A stretch of DNA of 64,000 nucleotides from Smallanthus sonchifolius (GCA_023525975.1 JAKNSE010000034.1:3038001-3102000); one strand, 5' to 3'. Positions 35,901-48,400 are shown, numbered from the stretch's first letter. Notes: generated from the sequence alone by a model not told the origin. Translations and numbers: made by a program.

Positions 35901-36308
35901 TATTAAATTAAAATGGCTGGGTGTCTCTGTAATCGAACCCTTTAATAATTTAAAGATACAAATTAAAAATAAAATAAATATGTCTCAAAATATGTTTTTT
36001 TCTTTTGATTTGCCCTTTGACAAAAAAAAAAGTAGTTGTCAATAAGATGCAATGATGGGGAACCCCCCGAGCCAACCAAAAATTGTTTTTTTTTAATATA
36101 ATTCTTCTTGATTTTTAAATTAATATGCTTGTTCATTTTATACGCGTCAAACGTTTAAAAGTTAAAACAGTTCCTAAATGTTTTATTTGGATTTAATTAA
36201 AACCGAAAGGATAAAAGTAATAAGCCTAAGCCACCAATAACTATTTCATAGCTAACTATGACTTGGGATGACGACGTGGGTAGGCAGATCTACAAGTCAC
36301 GAAGGTTA

Positions 36309-37041
36309 GACTATCTCCAACGCACCATCTGTGTGCCACCCGTCCAGCCAGGTGGCCGCTAGTCCCAAGGAGCCTGCGTTGAGTTTGATCCGCCCGTGGC
36401 CAGCCGCCCTTCCCCATGGGCGAAGTTTGTTTGATTTTAGTCGGGCCCTACAAAACCTTTTGCCTTCTTTTCTTTTTTAACAGTAAAATTAAAGTTTTTT
36501 ATTTTATTTTATTAGTATGTTATTTGAAACTTAAATTAAAATTAATTTATTAATTTAATTTAAAACTTAATTTAAACCTATTTAAAACTCAGTTTAAACC
36601 TAATTAAAACTTAATCTATTAATTTAAAACCTAATTAAACCTTAATTAAAACTTAATTTAAACCTAATGGCTATTTTTTTTTGTATTTTTCCTAACGGTA
36701 AGTTTTTTTGTATTTTTCCTAACGGCTAACAATTCTCCCAACTATTAAATGTTTTCGTTCATTCAATTTTTGTTTTATTTAATTTAATGTAATTTTAATT
36801 TTTGTTTTATTATTTACTTATTTATTAATTATTAATTAATTTAAGTTATTTAATAGTAATTTAAATAAATAAATGAAAATAAAAAAAGATGATATGGAAA
36901 TAATGAGGTTGTTTATGGGAAGAATGAGTATGCTAGTGTTAGGGGTAAAATGAGTTTGTGGGAAGGATGAAAGATAATCTGATGTGGCATGCTGACTAGA
37001 ACTGTTTGTGGGATGGATGACTGTTAGCGTTACGGACAGTC
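36309..37041. mobile_element. Harbinger-type non-autonomous element
   Basis: The 733-bp element has termini GACTATCTCCAACGC at the left and GCGTTACGGACAGTC at the right (inverted, imperfect) and TTA duplications at 36306-36308 and 37042-37044. The inside is AT-rich with repeated TTAAACCTAATTAAA motifs and no transposase. Confidence 0.75.
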
Positions 37042-37112
37042 TTAGAAGCATAGTAACTCAATGTAACAACTACACATCGTAGAAATTAAATAGCATCTTG
37101 CTATATATAATA

Positions 37113-37500
37113 CTAGGTTAGAATCCCGTGTATTACACGGGTTGAATAAATGCAATAAATAAATGCAATGTTATATACTTAATAATAAATATTTACATAT
37201 TACATATTTATGACGTATTACATAGTTTTTTAATACAAGTTTTAGAAACGTCATATAGTTAATTTTATAAAAATAATGAAATAAATGTTCAATTTCTAAA
37301 AATGTTTTATAAACAAACCTATATTTTTTAAATGAAAAACGTTTATAAAAAGAATTATATAAATAATTATTATTTAATAAGAGAGAGAGGCGTAAAACAA
37401 AAAATTATTAAAAAAAAATAAAGAAAACTTGTGCAATTAATAGGAGAGAGAGGCGAGAAAACTTGTCTCATCAAAACATTTATTTATTATATAGTATAGA
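37113..37500 (-). mobile_element. Short non-autonomous Helitron
   Basis: Read on the minus strand it starts TCTATACTATATAATAAATA and ends with the hairpin CCCGTGTAATACACGGG, a short spacer and CTAG. It sits between plus-strand A (37112) and T (37501). It is the second copy of the family found at 11880-12259. Confidence 0.82.
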
Positions 37501-38442
37501 TAGTCTGTCATTATTGTGTTTTAGTTATACTATTACATTTATGAAAAAAAGGAGAAAAAGGAAAAAAAGTGAATGTCCCTTTTACCAACTTTGAGATATT
37601 GAGAGTTTACCTACACATACGACTCATTTGGAATCAGAAAAAATAATCTAGTTTTTTATTCCAGTTTCACTGTAAAAGAAAACATATAAGTTTGATCTAA
37701 ATCATTATTTTTTATTATTATAATTTATAAATTTATAATAATTCTTATTAGTATTATAATAACAATTATTAGTTTTATTATTCATATCTTCATGATGCAT
37801 TATAAAGATAGACATTTAATAAACAGATATTTACAAAAATATAGACGTAAAATACAATCTAGTTATAAACTTATACTTCTCTATCATAATACAAATAATG
37901 TAGTTTCTGATTTTTATACTAATAATTTTAAACATATTTATTAATTACTAGGTTATATAAGCATATATTACATGGTGTTGTTTAATAGAAATTATAAAAG
38001 TATAATAATGTTTAAAAAATTTAAAATAATGTGTAAATAAAAAAAATAAAATTCTTTGTTTCCTTAATTAAGTAATAATTAGAATTCAAACTTTATATCA
38101 TTTTTTTTGAAAATAAAAGCATTAAAATAATTAAATTTTAGAAATTCAAAGTTGCTTAAAATAGGAAAATTAGAAAAAATATGGTGATGACACATGACAT
38201 TATTTGGAGTCATTTATTATAATAATGATAAGAACTTTAAATATATACAACCAAATTTGTCTAAGGTCTAATATAACATTATAAAGGTGTTCAAATAATA
38301 TATCAAAAATAATAAATTTTGTCATTAAAGTTTGAAAAATAGGATATCATCTTTACATTTTTTTTGACATTTTAACTTAGGAGACTTTTAATCGTCTAAT
38401 CATGTGTTAAGCGTAATGATATGTGATTGTTTTGGCATATAA
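37501..38442. other. AT-rich intergenic stretch
   Basis: Low-complexity A/T sequence with TTATTATTA-like runs. No gene or clear repeat end is recognised. Confidence 0.3.
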
Positions 38443-38673
38443 GACCATCCGGTATGGTGTGTGTAAGTCGCCTGTGGAGATGGCATGACAATGTGGAACA
38501 CTGGACCCCTATGGCGTGGTTCACGAATGTGAAAGGAATTTATGAAGATCTTCGCGGCTAGTTGTGGAAGAAATTATAACAAATATGAAGATGTGTGATA
38601 AATTAGTGTAAACTTATGCGACATTGACGTGGTGGTGTAGAGGGGTATAAATATGAAACCATACTGGATGACC
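38443..38673. mobile_element. Harbinger-type MITE
   Basis: The 231-bp element has termini GACCATCCGGTATGGTGTG at the left and AAACCATACTGGATGACC at the right. TAA duplications lie at 38440-38442 and 38674-38676. The TWA target fits PIF/Harbinger (Tourist-like) MITEs. Confidence 0.8.
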
Positions 38674-38897
38674 TAAGTATTTAGGGCCGGTTCACACTAT
38701 CATAATACTTATTATTCTGTTAAATTAATTTTATTTACTGAAAATTGTTATTACTACTATTATTATTATAATTATAATTTTTATTTTTTACTTTACTTAA
38801 CAAACCTATAATATCATTATATTTAAACAAATCTTTTTACCATATTTATTATTTTCACTTGTAAAATTGTATTTTTTACCCCTTTTTTAGTATCAAC

Positions 38898-38935
38898 TAG
38901 TAAAAGTACCCGCACGTTGCGTCGGTTTACGTGTA
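38898..38935 (-). mobile_element. Helitron-like 3' terminus
   Basis: On the plus strand CTAGTAAAAGTACCCGCACG followed by TTGCGTCGG forms, on the minus strand, a hairpin, spacer and CTAG before T. Only this end was located. The stretch between 38674 and 38897 is AT-rich with no gene. Confidence 0.4.
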
Positions 38936-39040
38936 GCGGCGTATCGGTTCTAAAGATTAAATTTGTAAGGTTTGGATAACTCGTATATTGATATTAACAT
39001 CGCGAAAAAAAAAATGAATTTAACATTTAAAAATATAAGT

Positions 39041-39356
39041 GGTATGGACACGACCCGAACCTGGGTAGGTTCCCTCAGAGCCTGGATTACCATCTAAACA
39101 ACATCGCAAATAAGGTCTAGCTCTTAGGCTGATGCATCAGGGTTTTACCCACGTCGATCCAGGGTTCGAGCCTCAGCTCTCCCTTAAGCCCGGAAGGTGC
39201 CGTATTGGGTGGGGTTTTTCCTTGAAAGCTCTCCAACTCTGACGCCAAGTGGGCCCGGTTAAGACAACATATTGGCCGGAGTTGGACGAGGCTCTCCCAT
39301 ATGACGGGGGGTGCGACGTCACAACATTCAATGTTCGTCTTTCAAAAAAAAATCTA
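39041..39356 (+). mobile_element. tRNA-type SINE copy
   Basis: A dispersed unit shared with 62590-62784 and 63350-63410. It has an internal polymerase III box B (GGTTCGAGCCTC), an upstream box-A-like CTAGCTCTTAGGCTG, a conserved body (CCCGGAAGGTGCCGTATTGG, AAAGCTCTCCAACTCTGACG) and an A-rich 3' end. This is standard SINE architecture. The 5' boundary is uncertain because the first ~60 bases differ between copies. Confidence 0.7.
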
Positions 39357-39391
39357 GACAACATCTCATCCTTGCTTGAGTTTCCATTTCC

Positions 39392-39396
<5 letters not shown>

Positions 39397-39455
<59 letters not shown>
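39397..39455. repeat. (TA)n microsatellite
   Basis: About 28 consecutive TA units, directly before a Helitron-like TC start. Confidence 0.95.
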
Positions 39456-39456
<1 letters not shown>

Positions 39457-39480
39457 ATACTATATAATAAATAAAGGTTT
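39455..39480 (+). mobile_element. Helitron-like 5' terminus
   Basis: TCTATACTATATAATAAATA is the same 5' start seen (on the minus strand) in the Helitrons at 12259 and 37500, here in plus orientation after an A. A matching 3' end was not found nearby; the closest plus-strand hairpin-CTAG end is at about 48875. Confidence 0.5.
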
Positions 39481-40600
39481 CTTACGTCACGTAGCTCATT
39501 GTTTGCTCCATGGCCATGATCCCCTCACGGACATGGTCACTCTCAGTATACGTCGGGTAGGACAAGATGAATGTACGTTTGAGTTTTGACGTGTAATTCT
39601 TGCTTACTTGCTCTTTGTGTGGGGGATCTTAAGGTTCATGTTTCATCAATAATAATGATGTTAACGGTTAGCATCTAACAATATGTCATCACCCCGATGC
39701 CATATGCATATTTGTCATATAAGGCGTAAATGACACCTTTCATCACATTGTTTATGATATATCTCACTGAACACAAGTCATGAATCAAAGTAAAAAAAAT
39801 TCATACTATAATGTTTCTCGATAAAAACTCAAAATGATAATTGAACATCACCTATCAAATGTAGGACCAATAATTTAATCAGTTTGAATCATCGAACGCC
39901 TAGCGATATCATACTCTTTTCTGAACGATCGAGAGGAAAAACTCCCTTTCACTACATACACCTCGCTCGCACGCGCCTCACATCATAGCTGGAAATGACT
40001 GATAAAGGTGCAACAATATTGGATACACATCTCAGGGTCTAAGGAAATACAAAAAATTGACCACATCAAGATTCACTTTATAACATCAATTCATTAAGTG
40101 ATTCCTAATGTGTATCCCTCAATAAAACATATGAATATAGTTACATCAAATCTAAGTTTTTGAATGTTAATCAACTTATTCACATTAATCTTAATATGAA
40201 TGTTATTCGCATGATAATGATTGACCATATGATATGAGCCATAGCCAATTATTGATTTTTTGTCTTGAAAATGTACTCATCACTCCCCAAAAATTATTAA
40301 AAATTCTCATAATGGCTCCTGACGACAATAACTCTTGTATTGATTTATACATAGGCTTTAAGGTCCCTTTTCTCTTTAATCTTTTTTGGCAATAAGTTTT
40401 AGGAGTAGGGGCCGTGTAGAAACACTTGCTCGCTTTCTATGGGACCATTTATTTATTTTAACGTCTTTCTCTCTTTATATTACTTTCTTTTTGTCCTACA
40501 ATAATATCTCAACAATTACTCTCTTGCTTGGATCTCCTCCATGTCCGCCCCTTCAATTGTAAGGACACGGTAAGCGGTTGGTAATCATTAAAGTTAACCA
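39481..40600. other. Intergenic stretch, possibly Helitron interior
   Basis: No sustained coding frame or recognisable repeat boundary was found. Confidence 0.3.
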
Positions 40601-40790
40601 AACACCCCTCCAACCCCACCCTAAAAAGCCTAAAACCATCACCCCCACCCCCAAAAACCTAAACTCCCACCCCCCTAAAAACCTAAACCCCCCATCCCAC
40701 TCCCCAAAAAAACCTAAACCTAAGGCTAAAACCATAAATTTCAACGCTAAGATCTAAATCCTTAAAGCTAAAACCTAAGATGGTAGACTT
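40601..40790. repeat. Degenerate C-rich CCTAAA-type array
   Basis: Irregular units such as CCACCCCCCTAAAAACCTAAA and CCAAAAAAACCTAAACC recur over about 190 bases. It resembles a telomere-like or low-complexity tract, but spacing is irregular and the perfect plant telomere unit is not repeated. Confidence 0.6.
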
Positions 40791-42076
40791 CGACGAGACG
40801 GTTCCAACGCCGTTGGATTGAGCTCAATCGGAGTTCGTTTGATACCGTTTCTTAAGGTTTTTGTCATTTCTTAGATTTTTTAGCGAAATATCACTTATTA
40901 TTTGAACCTCTTCCTATATAATTATACGATTAATCGTAAAATATACGAATTAACTTTAATAAATGTATTGCAAGGGAGTGATGAGATGTTTCTCTGTACT
41001 CAAGAAATTCACATAACAAAATTTTGTCTTCCACTGATTTTTAAATGGACAACATATCAATCTATACATCTTTACATGTACATCACTTATAAAAATCGAT
41101 CAACTTACTTAATTACGTTTATTATTTCTTATATCATGGGAATGGTCTGGGCCCTGGGGTGACTGAGACGGGCCCTAAAAGTTTGAACCGAACTCAAGTT
41201 TTCATTGAAAGCCCAGTTATCAACTGGATCCGGGCCGATGCTAATCAAGTAGCTTTAGTGGGCCCATAACTAGTCTCAACTTAAGAAGATGAATAAGTAG
41301 ATCTTTAAATTAATTCAAGTAAATATGTAGATCACATAGCACGATTGATTTTTTTTTAACGACAACACCTAGATATTCTAGGATAATTGGGCTTCCCGGG
41401 AAGATTTTAGTTGTATATGATTTTTATCAAGTTTCGCCAGTCTTATAAACATTCATTTTTGTTTATCATCTAAACCGTGGTGGGGGCGTTGATGTGGTTT
41501 TGTTTTCTTTTTTTTAAAATGACACCTTTTACCCGGCCTTCTCATTTCATAAAATTCCGGTTGTAATGGCAAATTAGAATTTTATAACACATAAATTTTA
41601 AAAGTTATAAGAGAAAAAAACCGTAAAAAAGTTGAAACCATGAAACAGTTTTGACGGTTTGCACATTTGTGATTTGATGAAACCTTAAATGTTAGTAGGC
41701 CATTTGTCAAAAGGTGGCCGGAAAAGGATTAGTTAAACTTGAGAAGGTCATATTATAATTTTAATATTATATTAATTTAATAACATTAGTGTTTAAAGCA
41801 CTTGTAATGTAATATAGACTCGTTTCCATTAATACTTTCATAAGGCTTGGTATAGATAAAAACATAAATTATCGATCTTCTAAAAAACTTATTTGGTAAT
41901 TAAACATTTAGAGATATCAATCAGTATCTGTGTAGAAATAAGGGTTTATACTTTATACAATCTTTTTTTTCACAAAAAAACAAGTAATAATATTTTGGTA
42001 TATTAACATAGGGGAGTAGAAAAACCAAATGAACAAAAAATCAAACCATTTGAGAAATCAAAAATTTCGATTATGG
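40791..42076. other. Intergenic stretch, no gene recognised
   Basis: AT-rich sequence with no supported gene and no clear element end. Confidence 0.3.
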
Positions 42077-42216
42077 TTAGTGACGGATGTAAGAAAAAAA
42101 TTCAGGGGTATCAAAAGTTTCGTTCAGAGGTATCGGGAAACATAAAAACAGTAAAAAACAAATCCACTACGCGTCAAAAAATAAGGGGTACCTGGGTCTA
42201 AGGTAGATCCGCCCTT
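42077..42216. mobile_element. hAT-type MITE, CAGGGGCGGA family relative
   Basis: The 140-bp element begins TTAGTGACGGATGTA and ends GTAGATCCGCCCTT (imperfect inverted ends). Perfect 8-bp duplications GATTATGG lie at 42069-42076 and 42217-42224. It is related to the elements at 2957 and 52609. Confidence 0.75.
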
Positions 42217-42540
42217 GATTATGGTCTTCTTATAGCGGAGCTCTATGGTTAGGTTATGTTTTTCACAACCTAAGTTTTGTATTTTTGTTATTTTTACTAT
42301 ATTATAATAACTATGGACATCTTAAAATTTAAGTAAAGTATATAAATAATCAAACCGAGCCACCATTGAAGTTCAAAGGTTGTATTTTATATTTTCAGGG
42401 ATGTCTTCGTAATTTCGGCAGCCCCAAACGAGTACTAAAAAATACGCCCTTAAATATAATTTATTTTCCCAAAGATTGAAGATAATTGTAATAACAATAA
42501 AAAAACATTATTATAGCGATAAACAAATACAAAACAAACG

Positions 42541-42860
42541 AATCGAGAGATTCTCCTAGCATTTTTCGAAGTAAAGTTGTCGATCAATTCTCACAATTGA
42601 TATTATTTAATATATCGTTCTCGATAGCTATTATTGCCAATCTATTAAGTCTTTCTTGAGACATTTTCAATCGTAAGTACGACTTCAACAACTTCAATTT
42701 TAAACAACTTCTTTCTGCAGATGCCACTATTATTAGAATAGTCAACAATATTCAATATGCAATTAATGCATTAGGAAAAAAAATAAACTTGCTTCAAATA
42801 TTTTAAAACATCAGTAGGTTTGAAAATATCATCTATAACATATAATAAAGCAAAACAATG
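42541..42860 (-). pseudogene. ZMYM1-like hAT transposase C-terminal remnant
   Basis: On the minus strand pieces read IVASAERSCLKLKLLKSYLR then MSQERLNRLAIIAIENDILN, the hAT C-terminal dimerisation region as found in plant 'zinc finger MYM-type protein 1-like' transposases. An upstream segment reads DVLKYLKQVYFFPNALIAY. Frameshifts or stops separate the pieces, including TGA after the NINCEN segment. The rest of the transposase is missing. Confidence 0.7.
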
Positions 42861-45231
42861 TAGGACAGACAAGCTCTCAGGGCATCATTTTTGGTGTTTT
42901 CCCGGCTAAACCACAATTGCTCATTCATTCACACGTGGATCTAAATGTGGATCCACACGCGGATCCTCTTCCGGGTTATAACCCGTTTATTGATTATACG
43001 GGTTAATAGGTAACTGTTCTTTTTGCAAACCCTATTGTTTCATCGTCGCTCCATTGCTCTCCTCTGCTCTGCTCTGTTGAAGACCTTCACCCAAAGATTG
43101 AGAGTTCAACATCGTTCAAGGTTTGTTGTTCTCTCCTTTGTTTAATCGCTTCTTACTTATACTTTTACTAAATCTTTCTTCCACATCATGTTTTTTCTTT
43201 CGCGAAACCATCGCATAAGATGTGTTCTCCTTAAATCTTTCATCTCCACATAATCATCATACAAATCCATTTAGGAAACCATCGCATAAGGTATTTTTTT
43301 TTTGTTTCCTATTAATCGTTTATTTCTTTTGAAACCCTAAATTAGAGCGATTTCGATTGCGATCGATTTGGGGTTTTCCTATTAATATCACATACATCAG
43401 TTTTCCGATTAAAGTCACATGTTAAGTGATACACTTTATAATATTCTCGATTTGGGGTTTTCCGATTAAAGTCACCCTAAATCAGTTTTGGATAATGCTA
43501 GAATTCTGTATCATTTAATTTAGTTTTTTGTAATGTTTTATTGTCCTTTTCCACTTCATTTACCAACAACTTCACATCTCAAGGCTTGCCAATTTGTTGC
43601 TGAAACACGTTTCAAGCTTCTACTCATGTGTGGCTGATTCTAGAATACTGTGTTAGAGGTAGCCTAAGGACATTACTGGAGCAGGTATGCAAATCTTTTT
43701 GAAGCTTGTCATATGAGAATAATTTATATATATGTATGTGTGTTCCAGTAATTGAGTATGTATGCATGTAAGATGAGAGTGCATTATGATATAGAGGTGT
43801 CCAAGAACCTTGATACAGTGAAGGGTGAAACAAGCCTGACACAATTTTTTATAAAACCATGTTGTAAGACACAAATCATAGTTTGAGGTGCTTTAGCAAT
43901 CGTGGAGATGAAATTTCCTCTTAAAATGTAATGTGGTGCTTGGAGGTTTTGTTAACAGAGAGTAAGGACTTTTTTCTGTAATTAGTTTGAGAAGATGTTT
44001 GTTTTGCAGTTAACTACAAATCATTCGTTGCAAGCTGAACTCAGAGAACGCACATAACACAACAACCAACTTTGGATTGGTTGCAAGAGACGGGTATGTT
44101 AATTTTGTCAAAGCAATAAGTGCAGTTTATACTCAGATTATTGTAGTGAATTGTTTATTTCACGCATTTGTTATCCATGACTATTTGCTTAAAAATCACT
44201 ACTGAATTGAGGTTTCATTTGCAACCATTTTACATTTGAGTTGACAAGTCAAATGTGTAAAAACAAGTTGAAGGTCGATCAAATTGTTTTTAATACATAT
44301 GACCTCCTAAATCGTCTTTATTCAGAGATTTAGATAACTATTGTAATGATTGTTGTGACCATAATTGTATAAAAAGCTGGACCAAAAATGCTCAATCCAA
44401 CACGACACATCTTCCCAAATGGGTAACAGGAGTGTTTAGGTGGCAATTTTGATTCATTTACTTAAAAATGGATGAATTTGAGTTGTTGAAAATTTATATG
44501 CTTAGCTAAAAATGGAACACTACAAATGTTTCATGCATAAAGTGTATTCAAATGCTTACAATTCCTAAATCATTTTAATAAAATATTAAAGTCCCACTAT
44601 TGATGCATTGCTTTCAACATTTGGTTTTAATTCAAAGTCCCTCTATTTATCAGTTAATACAATTTAAACTTGTGAACCCATGCAACCATCCTCCCCACAG
44701 TTTTCATGTTACATGTTAGCATAATTTGATGCTTAGGTTTTATTTCAACTGATTAATAATTCAATGTATTCATGCTTTTAAATTATAATGTAAATTTTTA
44801 GTTACATTTGATTTTAAAATTTTCATAACTAATACTAAACATATATTGATTTAGTTTTGTTTCATTATTTAGTTTGACTCACCGTTGAAGGCCTCGGTTT
44901 TTGCAAAATAACAAGAATTTGGTAAGGCTACTTGGCTATTGTGTTTTAAGTAGCTCAAAGGTATGAACTTCCATTCCAATTTATATGACTTTGACTCCAA
45001 TTTGCATTAAAAAAAAATAATGAATCATGTGTTGAGTCTATACATTGCAGAGGATAGTTGTAATTAGCATTGTCAGTGAAACTGCAACAAAATTGTACAA
45101 CAGTTTACTTGGGTTTCATTTTGTTATATTGTCATGATAAATTTGTTTCCCACCTTTATTTAATTTAAGGTAGTTGATAACTCCACCTTTAATTTGTCCT
45201 TTTTTCATCATGATCCATGTGTCCAAGATGG
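42861..45231. other. Intergenic stretch with a leader-like patch, no coding gene recognised
   Basis: The patch at 43030-43130 (TCGCTCCATTGCTCTCCTCT, then GAAGACCTTCACCC and a GT) looks like a plant 5' leader, and several CAG/GT borders follow. No exon gives a recognisable protein. It could be a non-coding transcript or a decayed gene; the evidence is weak. Confidence 0.3.
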
Positions 45232-45473
45232 TGTTAGCGAACTTAGTAGCGAACTTACTAAGTTCGCTTGTTTAGTATAGGGGCGAACTTATTAAGTTCG
45301 TCTGGTTCAGTAGTTTGTTAGCTTTGTTTTAGCGAACTTATAAATAGCTTCTTTGTAACATTATTCAAGTTATCAATCAAATCATATCAGTTTTACCCCA
45401 ATTATTCTCTCTCATTTTTTTCTCTCGTTTATCATTCTCGCTTGTTTTAGCAATCATTCTCGATATCATAACA
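45232..45473 (+). repeat. 5' LTR of the Copia element
   Basis: TGTTAGCGAACTTA ... CATAACA, 242 bp. It includes a TATA box (TATAAATA, 45339-45346) and repeated palindromic GCGAACTTA-N-TAAGTTCGC motifs at 45249-45267 and 45283-45300. Confidence 0.82.
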
Positions 45474-45485
45474 TGGTACTAGAGC
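45474..45485 (+). promoter_or_regulatory. Primer-binding site of the Copia element
   Basis: TGGTACTAGAGC directly after the LTR is a one-transposition variant of TGGTATCAGAGC, the initiator Met-tRNA complement. Confidence 0.75.
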
Positions 45486-45824
45486 ATATATGCTCGATTC
45501 TGTGATTTTATTTCCTTTCCGCACTCATTCTTTGTTGTTCCATTCGTTTTCTCATTTTTGTGACAATTGGGGGTTGTTTCCTGTTTTGATCCGTTCGAAA
45601 CCTTCGTTTTTTTGTTTCTAATCATTCATACGGTTGGATTTCTTCATATACTTATCTGATTTTGAGTTATGATGATTTCTGGATCGATTTCCAGTTTTTC
45701 TGTTCGTGCAGGCGAACTTGTCGCGATAGTTTGTTACGGACGAACTTATTAAGTTCGCATGTTCCTTTCCTCAGCGAACTTAATAAGTTCGCTTATTCCA
45801 GTCTTCATTTTCTTTCTGTTTTTC

Positions 45825-48400
45825 ATGCCTCCTACTGTTGATCCCGCAGTTGTTCCTATGGATTTTTCTAATCCTTTGTTCTTACATTCATCTGATCATC
45901 CGAGTCTCTTACTTGTTTCTAAAACATTTGACGGCTCTTCTTTCGGATCCTGGAAACGTGCCATGTCCATTGCCTTTTATCTGTTAAGAACAAACTTGGT
46001 TTTGATGATGAGACTGTTGTCAGACCTACTTCCTTTCCTAATCTGGAGTTATGAAAAAGATGCAATGATATGGCTATTTCTTGTATTTTGAATACTTTGT
46101 CTAGTGATACCAGTGAGAGCGTTTTGTATGTTGAGACTGCTCGACAACTCTGGAAAGAGTTAACTGACCGGTATGGACAGAGTATTGGGGCCAAGTAAGT
46201 CTCTTTCTGCTATTTCTTAAGGGAATGATGATGTTGCTACATATTTTACCAAAATCAAAGCTGTTTGGGATGAACTTAATGCAATCAAGCCTATTCGTCC
46301 CTGCACATGTGGTACTTCCCAACTTATGGCTAAGCGCGAAACATATCAACGTTTGATGCGGTTTCTGATGGGTATTAACCCTTGTTATGACATGATTCGT
46401 GGGAATATTATCATGATGAAGCCTTTTCCCTCAATCAATGAAGCTTATGCTTTTCTCATTCAAGATGAGAAACAGAGGGAGCTTCATTCATCGGAGTTTA
46501 TTCATCAGAATGCTTCTATGAATGCTTTTGTGCAAGTACCAAAGAATTCCAGTGCTCGGAAAGGTTCTGTTTGCTCTCATTGCAAGAAGCCAGGACATGA
46601 TGCCAGCAAATGATACCGTTTAATTGGGTTTCCTAAAGATTTCAAATTTACTAGACCCAAAGCTGCTGCTAATGCTGTTTCTGATGCTGGGGTAACTGTT
46701 CCTACTTCTGGTGCTCCTAATGCTCTTTCTTTTAAACAGTACAACAATCTGTTACAACTTCTTAAGCAGATTTCTGGGGTTCAGGGTGGTGTTCCTAATG
46801 TTCAACCACTCAGCTTTGCAAATTTTACAGGTATTATTGTTTGCAATTCGACTACGGTCGATACTACTTGGATCATTGATACCGTTGCAAATAATCATAT
46901 GTGCTTTGATTTTAATTTACTTTCTGATGTTCAATTGCTTAACTCACCCGTTTATGTTCTTCTTCCAAACGGGCATGCCTTAACTGTTACGCAGGTTGGA
47001 ACAGTTCATCTTACCAAGACGTTTTCTATTTCTAATGTCTTTTTTGTGCCTCGGTTCAAGCACAATCTCTTATCTGTTCCTAAACTTTGTAGGGATACAA
47101 AGTGTCTTATTCAGTTTTCTAAAACTACTTGTTTCTTGCAGGCCCCTTCGCTGAGTAGTCTGTTGGTCCTGGGAGATCTTCTCAACGGCCTTTATCTTTT
47201 GAATTTAAATAAACTTTTCTCTGTTACAGTTGATTCCTTTCCTCACTGTAATTCTGTTGTTTCTTTGAAATTTTGGCATACTTGTCTTGGTTATTTACCT
47301 TTGTATAAACTTAAGCAATTGAATGTTTTTACTGGTGCATATGATTGTTCTATTGATGATTGTTATGTTTGTCCTAAGGCTAGACATCATAAACTGCCTT
47401 TTGCATCTAGTAATATATACAGTTCTCAAATGTTTGATCTTATTCATATTGATACGTGGGGACCGTATCGATCTACTACATTTGATGGATATAAATATTT
47501 TCTCACCATTGTTGATGATTTTACTAGAACTACTTGGACTCATCTTTTGACAACTAAAGGAAATGTCTTTACTATTCTTTAAGGGTTCATTGAAATGGTT
47601 GAGACTCAGTTCAGTATCAAAGTGAAGCGTGTTCGATTTGATAATGCTTTTGAACTTTGTTCGGGTGTTCATCATGCCGAGTATTTTAAACAGAATGGAA
47701 TTATTTATCAGACTACTTGTCCTGGGGTTCCTCAACAGAATGGGGTGGTGGAACGTAAACATAAGCATCTTCTCGAAACTGCTCGTGCTCTTATGTTTCA
47801 ATTCAAGTCACCGATAACTTTTTGGGGTGAATGCGTTCTCACTGCTACTCATTTGATTAATATTTTTCCCACACTGGCTCTTAAGGGAAAATCTCCTTCT
47901 GGGATGCTCTTTGGTAAAGCTCCTTCATACACCCACCTTCGCACTTTTGGGTGTTTGTGTTATGCTTCTACCTCTACACCCGGACTAGATAAATTTCAGT
48001 CTCGAGCTCAAGCTTGTATTTTTATTTTTTATCCATTTGGAAAGAAAGGTTACAAGATTTATAATCTTGACACTCGACAAATTCTTGTTTCTCGGGATGC
48101 GACTTTTCTTGAGCACATTTTTCCTTCTTTACACTCTTCGGATTCTTCTTATTTGTTCCCTTCTTTAAATGATCTGTTTGAGAAGACAGATCCAGCTGCT
48201 GTTCTTTCATCTTCTTCAGCCGCTCCTGAAGTTGATTCCACTCCTCCAGTTCCTCCTATTCCTCCTCCACCTCCGGAGCCCAGGAGATCTACCCGTTCTT
48301 CTGTTCCTCCTTCTCATCTGCAGGATTGTGTTTGTAATTATGCTTCTTCTGTCGATTCGTCTTGTTTTCATACTTTGTCGAGTGCTTGTATTACACAATG
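45825..48400 (+). pseudogene. Copia gag-protease-integrase polyprotein remnant
   Basis: The start ATG is at 45825 (MPPTVDPAVVPMDFSNPLFL). The gag part (KTFDGSSFGSWKRAMSIAF) loses frame near 45990. A zinc knuckle CSHCKKPGHDASK is cut by TGA at 46611-46613, where the last Cys is expected. A protease-like WIIDTVANNHMCFDF follows at about 46869. GAG-pre-integrase and integrase core follow: FDLIHIDTWGPYRSTTFDGY, IVDDFTRTTWTHLL, then TAA at 47579-47581, then RVRFDNAFELC and QQNGVVERKHKHLLETARAL. It continues through a Ser/Pro-rich linker and ends at about 48400 without reverse transcriptase. At least one frameshift and several stops make it non-functional. Confidence 0.88.

Larger units (their letters stand above)
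45232..48400 (+). mobile_element. Truncated Copia-type LTR retrotransposon
   Basis: A 5' LTR (45232-45473) is followed by a tRNA-Met-like primer site, gag, protease and integrase coding, and then stops. Reverse transcriptase, RNase H and the 3' LTR are absent. Gene order protease-integrase, with integrase before the missing reverse transcriptase, identifies Copia. At the right end a short repeat array (48387-48501) replaces the missing half. Confidence 0.88.

Noticed and set aside
39249..39467. Small protein ending in a Tyr-Ile repeat
   Set aside because: It is a reading of SINE sequence running into a (TA)n microsatellite.
40601..40790. True interstitial telomere repeat
   Set aside because: The perfect plant unit is not tandemly repeated; the tract is irregular and C-rich.
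43030..45100. A spliced host gene after the leader-like patch
   Set aside because: Possible splice sites exist, but no exon yields a recognisable or sustained coding frame.
47295..47801. 168-codon frame on the minus strand
   Set aside because: It is antisense to the Copia integrase and lacks any recognisable domain.
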